Below are positions 1 to 9,164 of a DNA stretch of 64,000 nucleotides, piece after piece. The notes beneath the pieces are model-generated. The model did not search any database. It was given only the letters and a program-made list of their open reading frames with translations, and was not told the origin of the DNA. Position numbers and translations under genes: made by a program. How positions within the stretch are numbered: the stretch's first letter is position 1; every line of letters begins with the position of its first letter. The DNA lies in NCBI RefSeq assembly GCF_024519285.1, contig NZ_JAMZCY010000001.1, forward strand, positions 682,001-746,000, in the 5' to 3' direction. The stretch comes from Cohnella sp. WQ 127256. Lineage in GTDB: Bacteria > Bacillota > Bacilli > Paenibacillales > Paenibacillaceae.

Positions 1-285
1 AAAAGAATTAAACAGTCTGTTCGGCAGTCTGATTTGGTTTCTAGACTTGCAGGCGACGAATTCACGGTTATTCTTCCGTATATTTCAACCAGGAAGGATG
101 CGGAGAGAGTGAAAAGTGCGATCGTGCAAAATATGCTTGAGCCATTTATTTTTGATGAGCAAGAGATGGTAGTTACCGCAAGTGTGGGGATTAGTGTTTT
201 TCCAGAGGATGCTGAGGATTTGGAACAAATGCTGCGTAAGGCCGATTTCTCCATGTATGCGGACAAGAAACGAAAAGCTTATTGA
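1..285 (+). CDS. Diguanylate cyclase, C-terminal part (GGDEF domain, partial)
   Basis: C-terminal 94 residues of a GGDEF domain that makes cyclic di-GMP from two GTP; the gene starts before the window. The reading frame is open from base 1. The signature is AGDEF (codons about 46-60), a variant of GGDEF. Five residues before it lies RQSD, matching the RxxD inhibitory I-site where c-di-GMP binds. The domain tail has the usual ASVGIS strand and the LLRKAD-like helix (here LRKADFSMY). A 26-nt gap separates it from the next gene, so co-transcription with the signalling cassette is likely. Identity as a GGDEF protein is secure; N-terminal domains are unknown, and activity is likely but not certain because of the G-to-A change. 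Confidence 0.9.
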   Translation, partial: KRIKQSVRQSDLVSRLAGDEFTVILPYISTRKDAERVKSAIVQNMLEPFIFDEQEMVVTASVGISVFPEDAEDLEQMLRKADFSMYADKKRKAY

Positions 286-311
286 TTTGACGGGATAAAA
301 GAGGAGGTGAG

Positions 312-992
312 ATGAACGTGATGCGAGATATGAAATTTAGAGGGAAATTAATATCGATCATTCTGGTCGGCATTGCGTTCGTCCTTTTGGTGAGCTTCAT
401 TGGATCTAAATATATCGAAAAAACGGAACGCAATGAGGGGGAAATCTATAAGGCTCGGCTGCTTTCGATAAAGTGGGCTGGAGAAGCAAGCTTGAACTTC
501 CATGTGGTTGAGCGGAACACGAAGGAATTGATGCTAGCTACGGACACGCAGGAAATAATCAATTTACAAGAAGAAATTAATAAATTGATTGTCCGTAATG
601 ATGAACTGCTGGAGATGTTACGAGCAGGTAACATTGATTCTTATCAGAAAGATAAGCTCAGTAATATTAAAGAGGCAACCGATGTATACCGGCCTGAACG
701 TAAGAAGGTCGAGATTATGGCGGTTACCGGAAGAGATGAGGAAGTCTATGCTTACTTTCAGCGATATGCAAAGCCGCATCTAAATGAAATCATTAAGCAA
801 TATAATGCTCTTGTTGATTACAATGAAAAGTTAATGCAGGATCTATTAGTCGAAATGAGAAATAACAAGGTATCCGTTGATTTCATCCTAATTGGTAGCA
901 TACTTATATCGATTCTTCTTGCCATAGGGTTCTTTAGAATAGCGAGTAAGATGAAAAATGACTGTATAGAAGACATTTTAAGGACACGCTGA
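312..992 (+). CDS. Sensor-only four-helix-bundle membrane protein (4HB_MCP-like)
   Basis: 226 residues: a short cytoplasmic N-terminus, TM1 at about residues 12-30, a roughly 150-residue extracytoplasmic helical region rich in E, N and K, TM2 at about 185-208, and only 18 residues after it. This is the ligand-binding half of a methyl-accepting chemotaxis receptor or histidine kinase with no HAMP or signalling domain. The start has a strong Shine-Dalgarno (GAGGAGGTGA, 301-310); an in-frame ATG at 321 is an alternative. Its stop overlaps the next start as TGATG, so it is translationally coupled to the PP2C phosphatase and may act as a co-sensor for it. The function is inferred from architecture; I do not recognise a named homologue. 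Confidence 0.75.
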   Translation: MNVMRDMKFRGKLISIILVGIAFVLLVSFIGSKYIEKTERNEGEIYKARLLSIKWAGEASLNFHVVERNTKELMLATDTQEIINLQEEINKLIVRNDELLEMLRAGNIDSYQKDKLSNIKEATDVYRPERKKVEIMAVTGRDEEVYAYFQRYAKPHLNEIIKQYNALVDYNEKLMQDLLVEMRNNKVSVDFILIGSILISILLAIGFFRIASKMKNDCIEDILRTR

Positions 993-2419
993 TGACGAAG
1001 TTGAAAAACATGAAGCTAAGCCTGAAGCTGGGTGTTGTGTTTGTAACCTTTTTTCTGCTCAATGCAGGGTCGCTTCTGCTTGCTTCTCCAGTCATTTCGA
1101 GTATGCAGAGTGATGCGGCTATTATCAATCTATCAGGAATGCAGCGAATGAATGCTGAGAAAATTTATAGATTAGCACAGCAGCTTTCTGCAGATGTTCC
1201 CGAAGAGCGTGATGAGCTACTACGAGTGATTCAAAAGTTTGATCATAATCTTCAAATATTAACATATGGAAATGAGACAATCCGTTCCTCGGTGCAAAGC
1301 TTGGAAAGCGCGAGTTTCCTTAATGAGAAGGTGTCGCGGAGCTGGGCTGAGATGCATGCTCTATTAGACGAGCTTCTATACGAGTCTTCAGTCAAGGACA
1401 GTGCAGTTTTAAAGTCTTCTATTCAATCGATTTATGATCTTTTAAGCTTTGATATTAATCGTTATGTGACAATCGTTCAGCATCAGTCAGATGCTAAAGT
1501 GGAGCATTTGAAACGAATTGGCTTGATCATCCTATTGCTGAATTTATTAATCGTCGCTGTGGCTACTTGGGCCGTTATGACCTTTATTTTAAGACCGTTA
1601 AGCAGGCTGATCAGGATGATGGATAAGGTAGCGGATGGACATTATCGATTGCCGCTACTGGTTGTAGATAGAGATGATGAAGTTGGTCAATTATCGAAAT
1701 CATTTAACACGATGCTGCAAAATTTAATGATTCGCAAAGAAGTGATGAAAACCGGGGACTTCCAACGGAAGCTTGTGCCTAGTGAATTCGAGAACGATTG
1801 GGTGCAGGTGAGTATGATCTATGAGCCTCAACAATTCGTTAGTGGAGATTTTATAGACTATGTATGGGATGAGCAGCGTAAGCGCCTGTACGGTTTTGTT
1901 ATTGATATTATGGGTCACGGGATGACTCCAGCGTTGCAAGCGTGTGCGATTCGGGTTTTGCTCCGCCAAGGCAGTCATCGGGAGGAACCACTCCATGAAA
2001 GGCTAGCGCGAGTAAATAATGAGACTGTTCAATATTTCAGTGAGGATACATTCGCAGCGGTCATAAGCTTTGAATTAGATGTTGAAACGGGTCGCTTATC
2101 CATAACAAGCGGTGGGATCAACCATTTCATTAGCTATGAAGAAGGTAGCATTTCATTGGTGAAAACCCCGGGAGGGTATGTAGGGTTATTGGAAAATTGT
2201 AGTTATGAGCAGCAAATCGTTACGTTGAACGCTGAGGCTGGAGTCATCTTCGCCAGTGATGGTTTACTAGAGCTCACAACTATGGATAGGGATGATTGTA
2301 ATAGCTTCGAGCAATATGTTACTGCTTTAAGGAGATTAGCAAAACAGGGCACGAATCGAGATGATGCTTCTGCGATTTGTATTTATTTGCGGCGGCCTAC
2401 TAACAGCAAATCGGAGTAG
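992..2419 (+). CDS. Membrane PilJ-N/HAMP/PP2C serine phosphatase (RsbU/SpoIIE type)
   Basis: 475 residues. TM1 lies at about 12-34, followed by the type IV pili chemoreceptor N-terminal motif INLSGMQRMNAEKI (about 45-58), an extracytoplasmic helical sensor, TM2 at about 175-199, a HAMP linker ending near residue 250, and a C-terminal SpoIIE/RsbU PPM phosphatase domain. Metal-binding acidic motifs are visible: SGDFID, VIDIMGHG, FASDGLLE and NRDDAS. Family knowledge: such enzymes dephosphorylate an anti-anti-sigma (STAS) protein and release partner switching. The STAS substrate and its kinase are encoded directly downstream, supporting this role. The start ATG overlaps the previous stop by one base. 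The signal sensed is unknown. Confidence 0.88.
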   Translation: MTKLKNMKLSLKLGVVFVTFFLLNAGSLLLASPVISSMQSDAAIINLSGMQRMNAEKIYRLAQQLSADVPEERDELLRVIQKFDHNLQILTYGNETIRSSVQSLESASFLNEKVSRSWAEMHALLDELLYESSVKDSAVLKSSIQSIYDLLSFDINRYVTIVQHQSDAKVEHLKRIGLIILLLNLLIVAVATWAVMTFILRPLSRLIRMMDKVADGHYRLPLLVVDRDDEVGQLSKSFNTMLQNLMIRKEVMKTGDFQRKLVPSEFENDWVQVSMIYEPQQFVSGDFIDYVWDEQRKRLYGFVIDIMGHGMTPALQACAIRVLLRQGSHREEPLHERLARVNNETVQYFSEDTFAAVISFELDVETGRLSITSGGINHFISYEEGSISLVKTPGGYVGLLENCSYEQQIVTLNAEAGVIFASDGLLELTTMDRDDCNSFEQYVTALRRLAKQGTNRDDASAICIYLRRPTNSKSE

Positions 2420-2435
2420 ATAGGGGAGAGTCGGC

Positions 2436-2855
2436 ATGGAAGAGATAGAGCTTCGATTCAGTGACATGAACATGTATGCATATTTTCGTAATAGTGTCGG
2501 TGAGCTTCTGAAAGATTGGTTTCCAAAGGGTCATACCCTTATCGAGATTGCGGTAAACGAAGCGCTAAATAATGCCTTTTTACATGGGAATAGGGAATCC
2601 GCTAAACCGTTGGTCGTTATGAAGGTGAGTAAGGTGGATGAGCATAATCTCGTCATTCGGGTTAAAGACCTTGGTCAAGGTTTTTCATTAAGGAGATCAA
2701 GGGATAAGCGTGCTCGAGTTAAAGCGGATAAAATCATGAGCGAATCGGGTAGAGGATTATTAATCATGGAGCAAGTATTCGATGATATCTACTATAACGA
2801 AGTCGGTAACGAAGTAACAATGGTCAAAAGAATAGGCGGGCAAGGGGCGAAATAG
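2436..2855 (+). CDS. RsbW/SpoIIAB-like anti-sigma factor serine kinase
   Basis: 139-residue GHKL ATPase of the HATPase_c_2 type. The N box reads EIAVNEALNNAFLHGN (about 37-52), the G1 box DLGQGF and the G2 box SGRGLLIM. These bind Mg-ATP. Family members phosphorylate a STAS protein on serine and sequester a sigma factor or other partner. It sits 16 nt after the phosphatase gene and its stop codon is immediately followed by the ATG of the STAS gene, so the three form one partner-switching unit. No sigma-factor gene follows in the window, so the sequestered partner is unknown. Length is typical (RsbW about 160, SpoIIAB 146). Confidence 0.9.
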   Translation: MEEIELRFSDMNMYAYFRNSVGELLKDWFPKGHTLIEIAVNEALNNAFLHGNRESAKPLVVMKVSKVDEHNLVIRVKDLGQGFSLRRSRDKRARVKADKIMSESGRGLLIMEQVFDDIYYNEVGNEVTMVKRIGGQGAK

Positions 2856-3155
2856 ATGGATAATATTCGTATTCATAATGGCATTGTAGAGATTGTATTA
2901 TCCGGAAAGGTCTATGCCGACAAAGCCATTGATCTTCGCGAACGATTGTTTCCTTATCTCGGTGCAGGCTATAACCGTTTTTGGTTTGATATGACCGCAA
3001 TGGATTACATCGATAGCTCTGGCATTGGATTCCTGCTTGCCATTCACAAGAGAGCGGACAAGCTTGGGGGCGAGGTTGTGATCACGGGTCTTCAAGGGGA
3101 CATGTATAAGCTATTCGAGCTTACCCAGCTTACGCATTTGTTCAAGTTGACATAA
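2856..3155 (+). CDS. STAS-domain anti-anti-sigma factor (RsbV/SpoIIAA-like)
   Basis: 99-residue single STAS domain. The phosphorylation loop is MDYIDSSGIGFLL (about 49-61); by alignment with SpoIIAA the modified serine should be Ser55, the second of the pair. Family role: the unphosphorylated form binds the RsbW-like kinase and frees its partner; the kinase next door phosphorylates it and the PP2C enzyme at 992-2419 reverses this. The gene abuts the kinase stop codon with no gap. It is the last gene of the cassette; the 293-bp gap that follows leads to the glycogen operon. The family is confident; the regulated target is unknown. Confidence 0.9.
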   Translation: MDNIRIHNGIVEIVLSGKVYADKAIDLRERLFPYLGAGYNRFWFDMTAMDYIDSSGIGFLLAIHKRADKLGGEVVITGLQGDMYKLFELTQLTHLFKLT

Positions 3156-3283
3156 TCCAATTACGATTTCTTTCACTTCCTACGAGAAGGTAGCAGGAGA
3201 ATGGGAATAGGAATACGAATTACTTGTAAGGCATACAATGAACTCAATGTGGGGATGATTCCACAAACTTTTTTACGACTTTT

Positions 3284-3313
3284 TTGAAAATGAGGTGACC
3301 TTTTTCATAATAT
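3284..3313 (+). promoter_or_regulatory. Possible sigma-A promoter of the glycogen operon
   Basis: TTGAAA (3284-3289) and TAATAT (3308-3313) separated by 18 nt, about 135 nt before the glgB start, in the AT-rich gap between the STAS gene and glgB. A second TTGACA at 3367-3372 has no convincing -10 partner. The gap (3156-3448) holds no other recognisable element. Confidence 0.35.
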
Positions 3314-3448
3314 TCGTTATTATTAATGTAAGTTCTGCGTAATTTGTAAGGTATGTTAACATTCAGTTGACATTTTTGACCACAGGATGACATTTCTAGT
3401 AGTTGTGAACGCTGATAGTAAGCCCTATTCGTCGGGAGGTGACTTGGC

Positions 3449-5356
3449 ATGCAGGTTTCGCCGGCTTTGGTTTCATCCGACGACCTGTACTTGTTCAATA
3501 CCGGGCAACTATTTCGTGCCTATTGTACTTTCGGGGCTCATCCAATGGAATTTGAAGGTCAATCAGGTGTTCGCTTCGTGCTGTGGGCTCCTTATGCTCG
3601 TGAGGTTTACGTCAGTGGCGACTTCAACAATTGGAGTAGTGCCGATCGACATGTGAGTATGACGCAGGTAGGGACAACGGGAGTGTGGGTTGGATTCGGC
3701 CCGAATTTACACGAAGGTGCTCGATACAAGTACGAGATCGTGAATGCTAGCGGAGAACGACAATTAAAAACCGATCCTTTCGGCTTTCAAAGTGAATTAC
3801 GACCCAATACTGCATCTATCATTTCTTCACTTAATAACCACGCGTGGCAGGATCAGGAATGGCAAATGAATAAAAAGAGAAATCTTCCCTACGATAAGCC
3901 TATGCTTATTTATGAGGTTCATCTCGCATCTTGGCGAATGGACGCTCCGGAGCAATTTCGAGATTATGAGCAGCTTTCGCAAGAGCTTGTCGACTATGTA
4001 TGTTCAATGGGGTATACCCATATTGAAGTATTGCCGATTACTGAGCATCCGTTAGATCGTTCATGGGGATACCAGGCAACTGGCTATTACGCTGCTACTA
4101 GCCGTTACGGGCCGGCGGATGGGCTGAAGAAGCTCGTTGATCACTGTCACCGTCGTGGAATCGGAGTATTGTTAGATTGGGTTTGTGGTCATTTTTGTAA
4201 AGATGATCATGGCCTTAGGCTATTTGATGGAACAGCTTTATACGAAAGCTCGGATTATCGCCGCGCAGAGAAGCCGTTATGGGGCACTCTTGCCTTTGAT
4301 TTTGGCAAACCGCAAGTTCAGAGCTTCCTGCTCTCCAATGCATTGTTCTGGCTTGATATCTACCATATCGATGGTCTGAGGGTAGATGCCGTTGCTAGTA
4401 TGATTGACCTAAATTTTGATAAGCCCGAATCGATGAAGACAGTTAACCGCTATGGTGGAACTGAGGACATCGATGCACTCCAATTTCTACGTAAGCTTAA
4501 TGAAACCGTCTTTCTCTATTATCCCGAGAGTCTCATGATGGCAGAAGATTCTTCATCCTACCCTGCGGTCACATCACCCACCTACCTAGGAGGTCTCGGA
4601 TTTAACTACAAATGGAATATGGGCTGGATGAACGATATGCTCCGCTATATGGAGACAGACCCAGACCATAGATCATCCCACCACTCTCTCATCACGTTTT
4701 CTCTACATTATGCCTTTTCCGAAAATTATGTTTTACCTCTATCCCACGATGAAGTTGTACACGGTAAACGTTCGTTATTAAACAAGATGCCAGGTAATTA
4801 TCAAGAGAAATTTGCTAATCTTCGTTTGTTTTACGGATATTGGATCACGCATCCCGGTAAGAAGCTACTCTTCATGGGTGGTGAATTCGGACAGTTCGAC
4901 GAATGGAAGGATTATGCCGGTCTAGATTGGAGCCTGCTACAATATCCTTCACACGATAGTATGCTGCGGTATGTCCGAGAGCTCAATCACATGTATTTGG
5001 ACCATTCAGCGTTATGGGAAAGTGATCACGAGCAGAGCGGATTCGAGTGGATTGATGTCAATAACGCCTCTCAGTGTATGCTTTCCTTCCAACGTAATGA
5101 TCAGTTGTCCAATCGTCCCATCATAACGGTTTGCAATTTCTCTAGACATGCGCACCCTATTTATCGTATTGGAGTATCTCAACCAGGGAAGTATCGCCTG
5201 TTGCTTAATAGCGATAAATCGGAATATGGAGGAACGGGAATGCAATTCCCATCCCAAATCGTTGCACAAAATATACCTCTTCACGGTAAGCCCTATAGCA
5301 TAGAAATTTCGGTTCCCGCTCTATCCATCCAACTGTGGAAGTCAGAATCAGCTTGA
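3449..5356 (+). CDS. glgB: 1,4-alpha-glucan branching enzyme (GH13)
   Basis: 635 residues, normal for GlgB. It cleaves alpha-1,4 glucan and re-attaches the piece as an alpha-1,6 branch. An N-terminal CBM48 domain (VRFVLWAPYAREVYVSGDFNNW) precedes the GH13 barrel. Conserved regions: DWVCGHF (region I; a Cys where Pro is usual), GLRVDAVASM (region II, nucleophile Asp), MAEDSSSYP (region III, acid/base Glu) and LSHDEVVH (region IV). Start ATG follows GGGAGGTGA at 3434-3442. It is first in glgB-C-D-A-GH15. Between glgB and glgC a short hairpin (ACGGC/GCCGT at 5385-5397 followed by four T) could attenuate transcription, but the evidence for that is weak. Confidence 0.96.
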   Translation: MQVSPALVSSDDLYLFNTGQLFRAYCTFGAHPMEFEGQSGVRFVLWAPYAREVYVSGDFNNWSSADRHVSMTQVGTTGVWVGFGPNLHEGARYKYEIVNASGERQLKTDPFGFQSELRPNTASIISSLNNHAWQDQEWQMNKKRNLPYDKPMLIYEVHLASWRMDAPEQFRDYEQLSQELVDYVCSMGYTHIEVLPITEHPLDRSWGYQATGYYAATSRYGPADGLKKLVDHCHRRGIGVLLDWVCGHFCKDDHGLRLFDGTALYESSDYRRAEKPLWGTLAFDFGKPQVQSFLLSNALFWLDIYHIDGLRVDAVASMIDLNFDKPESMKTVNRYGGTEDIDALQFLRKLNETVFLYYPESLMMAEDSSSYPAVTSPTYLGGLGFNYKWNMGWMNDMLRYMETDPDHRSSHHSLITFSLHYAFSENYVLPLSHDEVVHGKRSLLNKMPGNYQEKFANLRLFYGYWITHPGKKLLFMGGEFGQFDEWKDYAGLDWSLLQYPSHDSMLRYVRELNHMYLDHSALWESDHEQSGFEWIDVNNASQCMLSFQRNDQLSNRPIITVCNFSRHAHPIYRIGVSQPGKYRLLLNSDKSEYGGTGMQFPSQIVAQNIPLHGKPYSIEISVPALSIQLWKSESA

Positions 5357-5421
5357 TCAGTCACAAGGATCATTAAGATTTCGGACGGCGAAGCCGTTTT
5401 ACTTGGGGAGGAGTGAAGTTC

Positions 5422-6588
5422 ATGCGCAAAAATGAGTGTATTGCCATGCTGCTAGCCGGTGGGGAAGGGCGGAGATTGGGTGTTCTTACTAAGGATTTAG
5501 CTAAACCCGGCGTTCATTTCGGAGGGAAATACCGGATTATAGATTTCACTTTAAGTAACTGCGTTCATTCGGGAATAGAAACCGTTGGTGTACTTACGCA
5601 ATATCAGCCGCTTGAATTGACTCAGCATCTTGGCATCGGTACTCCTTGGGGGCTGGATCGACGTGAGGGTGGTATGCATGTACTTCCGCCATATGTTCGT
5701 CAGAAGGGCGGCACCTGGTATAAAGGCACAGCGAACGCAATTTATCAGAATCTAGGATTTATTGAACGCTATGATCCGGAATATGTGCTTATCATTTCTG
5801 GAGATCACATCTACAAAATGAATTATGACCATCTATTAGATGCACATAAAAAGAACCGTGCAGATGCAACGATAGCAGTCATTAGTGTACCTTGGGCTGA
5901 TGCGAGCAGATTTGGAATCTTGAGCGTAGATGATGAAGGCAGAGTTGTCGAATTTGCGGAGAAACCAAAGAAGCCAGCTAGTAATCTTGCGTCTATGGGT
6001 GTTTATATGTTTTCTTGGGCGGTTTTGAAGGAAGCGTTGATCCGTGATGAGGCGGAGCGTCTTTCGTCTAATGATTTCGGTAAAGATATAATTCCTACGT
6101 TACTTCAAGATAATGCTCGTTTATTTTCCTATCAATTTAATGACTACTGGAAAGACGTAGGGACAATTGATAGCTTGTGGGAAGCCAACATGGATTTGCT
6201 TGAAGATAAACCGTCGCTTCAACTGAATGATCGCTCTTGGCGTATTTTTTCCGCAAGTCCCAATCAACCTGCTCAATATATTGCGCCAACGGCTAAAGTG
6301 CAAAGTGCACTTATTAATGAAGGTTGTATCGTGGAGGGGCAAGTTAATCGTTCGGTATTATTCCATGGTGCTCGTGTCGGGGAAGGTAGTGTTGTCGATT
6401 CTTCTATTCTGATGCCTGGCGCGATTATTGGAAAGAATGCCAAGATTATTCGGGCTATCGTAGGTGAGGGTGCGGTCGTGGGTGATGGCTGTATAGTAGG
6501 CAGCATTGATGCGGAGGACATAGCGGTTGTGGGTAGTGGTGAAACTATCCGCCCGGAGGCAGAGCTTAAGGAGGCGGAGACAGTATGA
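5422..6588 (+). CDS. glgC: Glucose-1-phosphate adenylyltransferase, catalytic subunit
   Basis: 388 residues. It makes ADP-glucose from glucose-1-phosphate and ATP, the committed step of bacterial glycogen synthesis. The nucleotide loop [15 protein letters not shown], the Asp of SGDHIYKM and FAEKPKKP near the sugar site are all present, followed by a left-handed beta-helix C-terminus of hexapeptide repeats ([16 protein letters not shown]). I chose ATG 5422 because the upstream in-frame GTG at 5413 lies inside the Shine-Dalgarno GGGGAGGAG (5405-5413). Its stop overlaps the glgD start (ATGA), indicating coupled translation and a GlgC-GlgD heterotetramer, as in other Bacilli. Confidence 0.95.
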   Translation: MRKNECIAMLLAGGEGRRLGVLTKDLAKPGVHFGGKYRIIDFTLSNCVHSGIETVGVLTQYQPLELTQHLGIGTPWGLDRREGGMHVLPPYVRQKGGTWYKGTANAIYQNLGFIERYDPEYVLIISGDHIYKMNYDHLLDAHKKNRADATIAVISVPWADASRFGILSVDDEGRVVEFAEKPKKPASNLASMGVYMFSWAVLKEALIRDEAERLSSNDFGKDIIPTLLQDNARLFSYQFNDYWKDVGTIDSLWEANMDLLEDKPSLQLNDRSWRIFSASPNQPAQYIAPTAKVQSALINEGCIVEGQVNRSVLFHGARVGEGSVVDSSILMPGAIIGKNAKIIRAIVGEGAVVGDGCIVGSIDAEDIAVVGSGETIRPEAELKEAETV

Positions 6589-7697
6589 AGTTACCTATGA
6601 TGGGAGTTATTAATTTAATCCATGAAGCGGATGAGATGGAAGCCCTGACGGCTAATCGCTGCTTGGCGACCGTTCCGTTCGGCGGGAGATATCGGTTAAT
6701 TGATTTCGCTCTTTCTTCCATGGTCAATTCAGGCATTCCAAAGGTCGCTGTCTTCGCGCATCGGAAATTCCGCTCGCTTATGGATCATCTCGGTTCCGGA
6801 AGCAACTGGGATTTACATCGTAAACAAAGTGGGCTGTTCGTTCTTCCGCCATCTATGGAGGATCAGACGGATTTCGGCAGAGGTGATCTCTATCATTTCT
6901 ATCGAAATCGCGATTATTTTTCCCGGAGCTCAATGGAATACGTAGTGATTTCTCGTAGCCACATGGTTTGTAATGTAGATTTCGCTAAGGTGCTGGATCA
7001 GCATCGTGAAACAGGTGCTGACATTACCGTCGTTTGTAAAGAGAGCTTGGAAGGAACACCAGGACTTGCACGTAAGGCAAAGGTGAATGCGGCAGGGCGA
7101 ATTGTTGAAATGCAGGATCACTTCGGCAGGCTAGATAGTGATATTGTTTCAATGGAAATGTATGTGCTTAGCACGGAGCTATTGCTTGATTTGGTGGAAA
7201 CATCCTTGGCGCAAGGCCGAGATCATTTCGTACGCCATTCGATATTGCCTCGATTGAACGAATTACAGGTTCATGCTTACATGCATGGGGGTGTACTTGG
7301 GGTTGTCAATAATATCGCAGCGTATTACCAGCATAGTATGGAGCTGCTACAACCTGGAGTTTGGAATGAGCTGTTTTTCAAACCAGGCTCCATCTATACG
7401 AAGGTTAAAGATGAGCCTCCGACGCACTACCGTAACGGTGCTGATGTGACCCATTCCTTGGTTGCGAATGGATGCGATATTGAAGGCACAGTAACGAATA
7501 GTATTCTATTTCGTGGCGTTAAGGTTGCCAGTGGAGCCGTTGTTCGCAACAGTATTGTGATGCAGAATGGCATTATCGGAGTGAATGGTTCGTTAGAAAA
7601 TTGTATTCTCGACAAGGAAGTGGAAATCCGCGCCATGCAGCAGCTTAGGGGCTCGACAGAGATGCCATTCATCGCATTGAAGCGGAAAGTTATATAA
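6585..7697 (+). CDS. glgD: GlgD, non-catalytic ADP-glucose pyrophosphorylase subunit
   Basis: 370 residues, homologous along its length to Glg[21 protein letters not shown] is kept, but the N-terminal glycine-rich nucleotide loop is missing ([17 protein letters not shown]), the catalytic Asp region is [12 protein letters not shown] instead of SGDHIYKM, and the EKP motif is absent. GlgD proteins of Firmicutes are known as regulatory partners that modulate GlgC in a heterotetramer. The start overlaps glgC by four bases. The beta-helix C-terminus is retained ([20 protein letters not shown]). The loss of catalytic residues is seen directly; the regulatory role is family knowledge. Confidence 0.93.
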   Translation: MKLPMMGVINLIHEADEMEALTANRCLATVPFGGRYRLIDFALSSMVNSGIPKVAVFAHRKFRSLMDHLGSGSNWDLHRKQSGLFVLPPSMEDQTDFGRGDLYHFYRNRDYFSRSSMEYVVISRSHMVCNVDFAKVLDQHRETGADITVVCKESLEGTPGLARKAKVNAAGRIVEMQDHFGRLDSDIVSMEMYVLSTELLLDLVETSLAQGRDHFVRHSILPRLNELQVHAYMHGGVLGVVNNIAAYYQHSMELLQPGVWNELFFKPGSIYTKVKDEPPTHYRNGADVTHSLVANGCDIEGTVTNSILFRGVKVASGAVVRNSIVMQNGIIGVNGSLENCILDKEVEIRAMQQLRGSTEMPFIALKRKVI

Positions 7698-7715
7698 CAA
7701 TCGGGAGTTGATCTT

Positions 7716-9143
7716 GTGCGGGTAATGTTTGCGGCGTCTGAAGCAATGCCGCTCGTGAAGACAGGAGGGCTGGCGGATGTTATCGGAGCCCTTCCTAAAG
7801 CACTAGCTAATCGAGGCGTCGATGTGACTGTTGTGTTGCCTAAATACGGTGAGATCCCAAAAGCGATAACGGATGCGGTCGTTACGATTGCTGTAATCGA
7901 AGTTCAATTAGGCTGGAGAAGGCAGTATTGTGGCATACAAGAGGTTACTGTTGAAGGCATTCGTTATTTACTCATAGATAATGAATTTTATTTTAAGCGG
8001 GGTTATTTGTATGGCTATGGGGATGAGGCGGAGCGATTTGCTTTCTTCAGCTTCGCCGTACTTGAAATGCTTGGTAAGCTCGAGCAGCTTCCTGATATTA
8101 TCCATTGCCATGATTGGCAAACGGGACTAATCCCGTTTCTGCTGCGTACGAGGTACGCCTACCATCCCGGTTATCAGCATATTCGGACAGTGTTTACGAT
8201 CCATAACCTGCAATATCAAGGCGTATATTCTCGTGAGCTGCTGCAGGATTTGCTAGCAACAGGGGATGATTCGTTTACAGAAGATAGTCTTGATTTCTAT
8301 GGTGCTGGTAGCTGTATGAAAGCAGGTCTTCGTTTTGCGGACAAGCTGTCTACGGTAAGTAATACTTACGCCCATGAAATTCAGACGCCTGAATACGGAG
8401 AAAAGCTCGATGGTGTCATAAGGCAACGCTCGCACGATCTATGGGGCATTGTGAATGGAATTGATACAGAGGTATATGATCCGATGAATGATCCACATAT
8501 TGCTGTTCCTTATCGCAATTCCCAGGCTAAGAAGCGCCAGAATAAAACTGCTTTACAACAGGAGCTTGGGTTGCCGATAGATGAGACGATTCCTATGATA
8601 GGTATTGTATCGAGGCTGACGGGGCAGAAGGGCTTCGATCTCATCGGGGAGGCAATGCCTGAATTGATGAAAGAGAACATTCAGCTTGTCATTCTAGGCT
8701 CAGGAGAGCCTGGTATTGAAGCTAATCTGCGGGAAGCATTGCTTAAATACCGGAATAAGATCGCGCTTTGGTTCGGTTTTAATGAAGGTCTGGCGCGCCG
8801 TGTATATGCTGCCTCGGATATGTATTTAATGCCATCCAGGTTCGAGCCGTGTGGTCTTAGTCAGCTTATCGCTCTGAGATATCGAACCGTCCCGATTGTT
8901 CGTGAAACGGGAGGGCTTCGTGACACGGTAGAGCCGTATAACGAATATACCGGAACAGGGACCGGTTTTACCTTTGGTCCGGCAACGACTCACGATTTGT
9001 TATATACAGTTCGCCGTGCTTTGGCCTTCTACGAGAAGGAGGAGCATTGGACGCGGGTTGTTGCAAATGGTGCTAAGAAGGATTACGGATGGGAATCCTC
9101 GGCAAGATTATATTACAAACTATATCGCGAACTCGTCAGCTAG
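7716..9143 (+). CDS. glgA: Glycogen synthase (GT5)
   Basis: 475 residues, the usual size. It transfers glucose from ADP-glucose to the non-reducing end of alpha-1,4 glucan. The N-terminus carries the ADP-glucose motif PLVKTGGLADVIGALP; the C-terminal Rossmann domain has SRLTGQKGFDLI and the catalytic-site stretch MPSRFEPCGLSQL followed by RETGGLRDTVEPY. Start is GTG at 7716 behind CGGGAG; the Met-Phe-Ala-Ala-Ser beginning four codons in is typical, so GTG fits. It lies 18 nt after glgD. Confidence 0.95.
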   Translation: MRVMFAASEAMPLVKTGGLADVIGALPKALANRGVDVTVVLPKYGEIPKAITDAVVTIAVIEVQLGWRRQYCGIQEVTVEGIRYLLIDNEFYFKRGYLYGYGDEAERFAFFSFAVLEMLGKLEQLPDIIHCHDWQTGLIPFLLRTRYAYHPGYQHIRTVFTIHNLQYQGVYSRELLQDLLATGDDSFTEDSLDFYGAGSCMKAGLRFADKLSTVSNTYAHEIQTPEYGEKLDGVIRQRSHDLWGIVNGIDTEVYDPMNDPHIAVPYRNSQAKKRQNKTALQQELGLPIDETIPMIGIVSRLTGQKGFDLIGEAMPELMKENIQLVILGSGEPGIEANLREALLKYRNKIALWFGFNEGLARRVYAASDMYLMPSRFEPCGLSQLIALRYRTVPIVRETGGLRDTVEPYNEYTGTGTGFTFGPATTHDLLYTVRRALAFYEKEEHWTRVVANGAKKDYGWESSARLYYKLYRELVS

Positions 9144-9164
9144 ATAAGAAGGAGAGGGATTGGC

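Noticed and set aside
312-2419. A single chemoreceptor-like gene broken by a frameshift at 990
   Set aside because: Both parts have their own N-terminal membrane segment and complete sensor domain, and the TGATG junction is a typical coupling overlap.
3367-3372. TTGACA as the glgB -35 box
   Set aside because: No acceptable -10 hexamer occurs 16-18 nt downstream.
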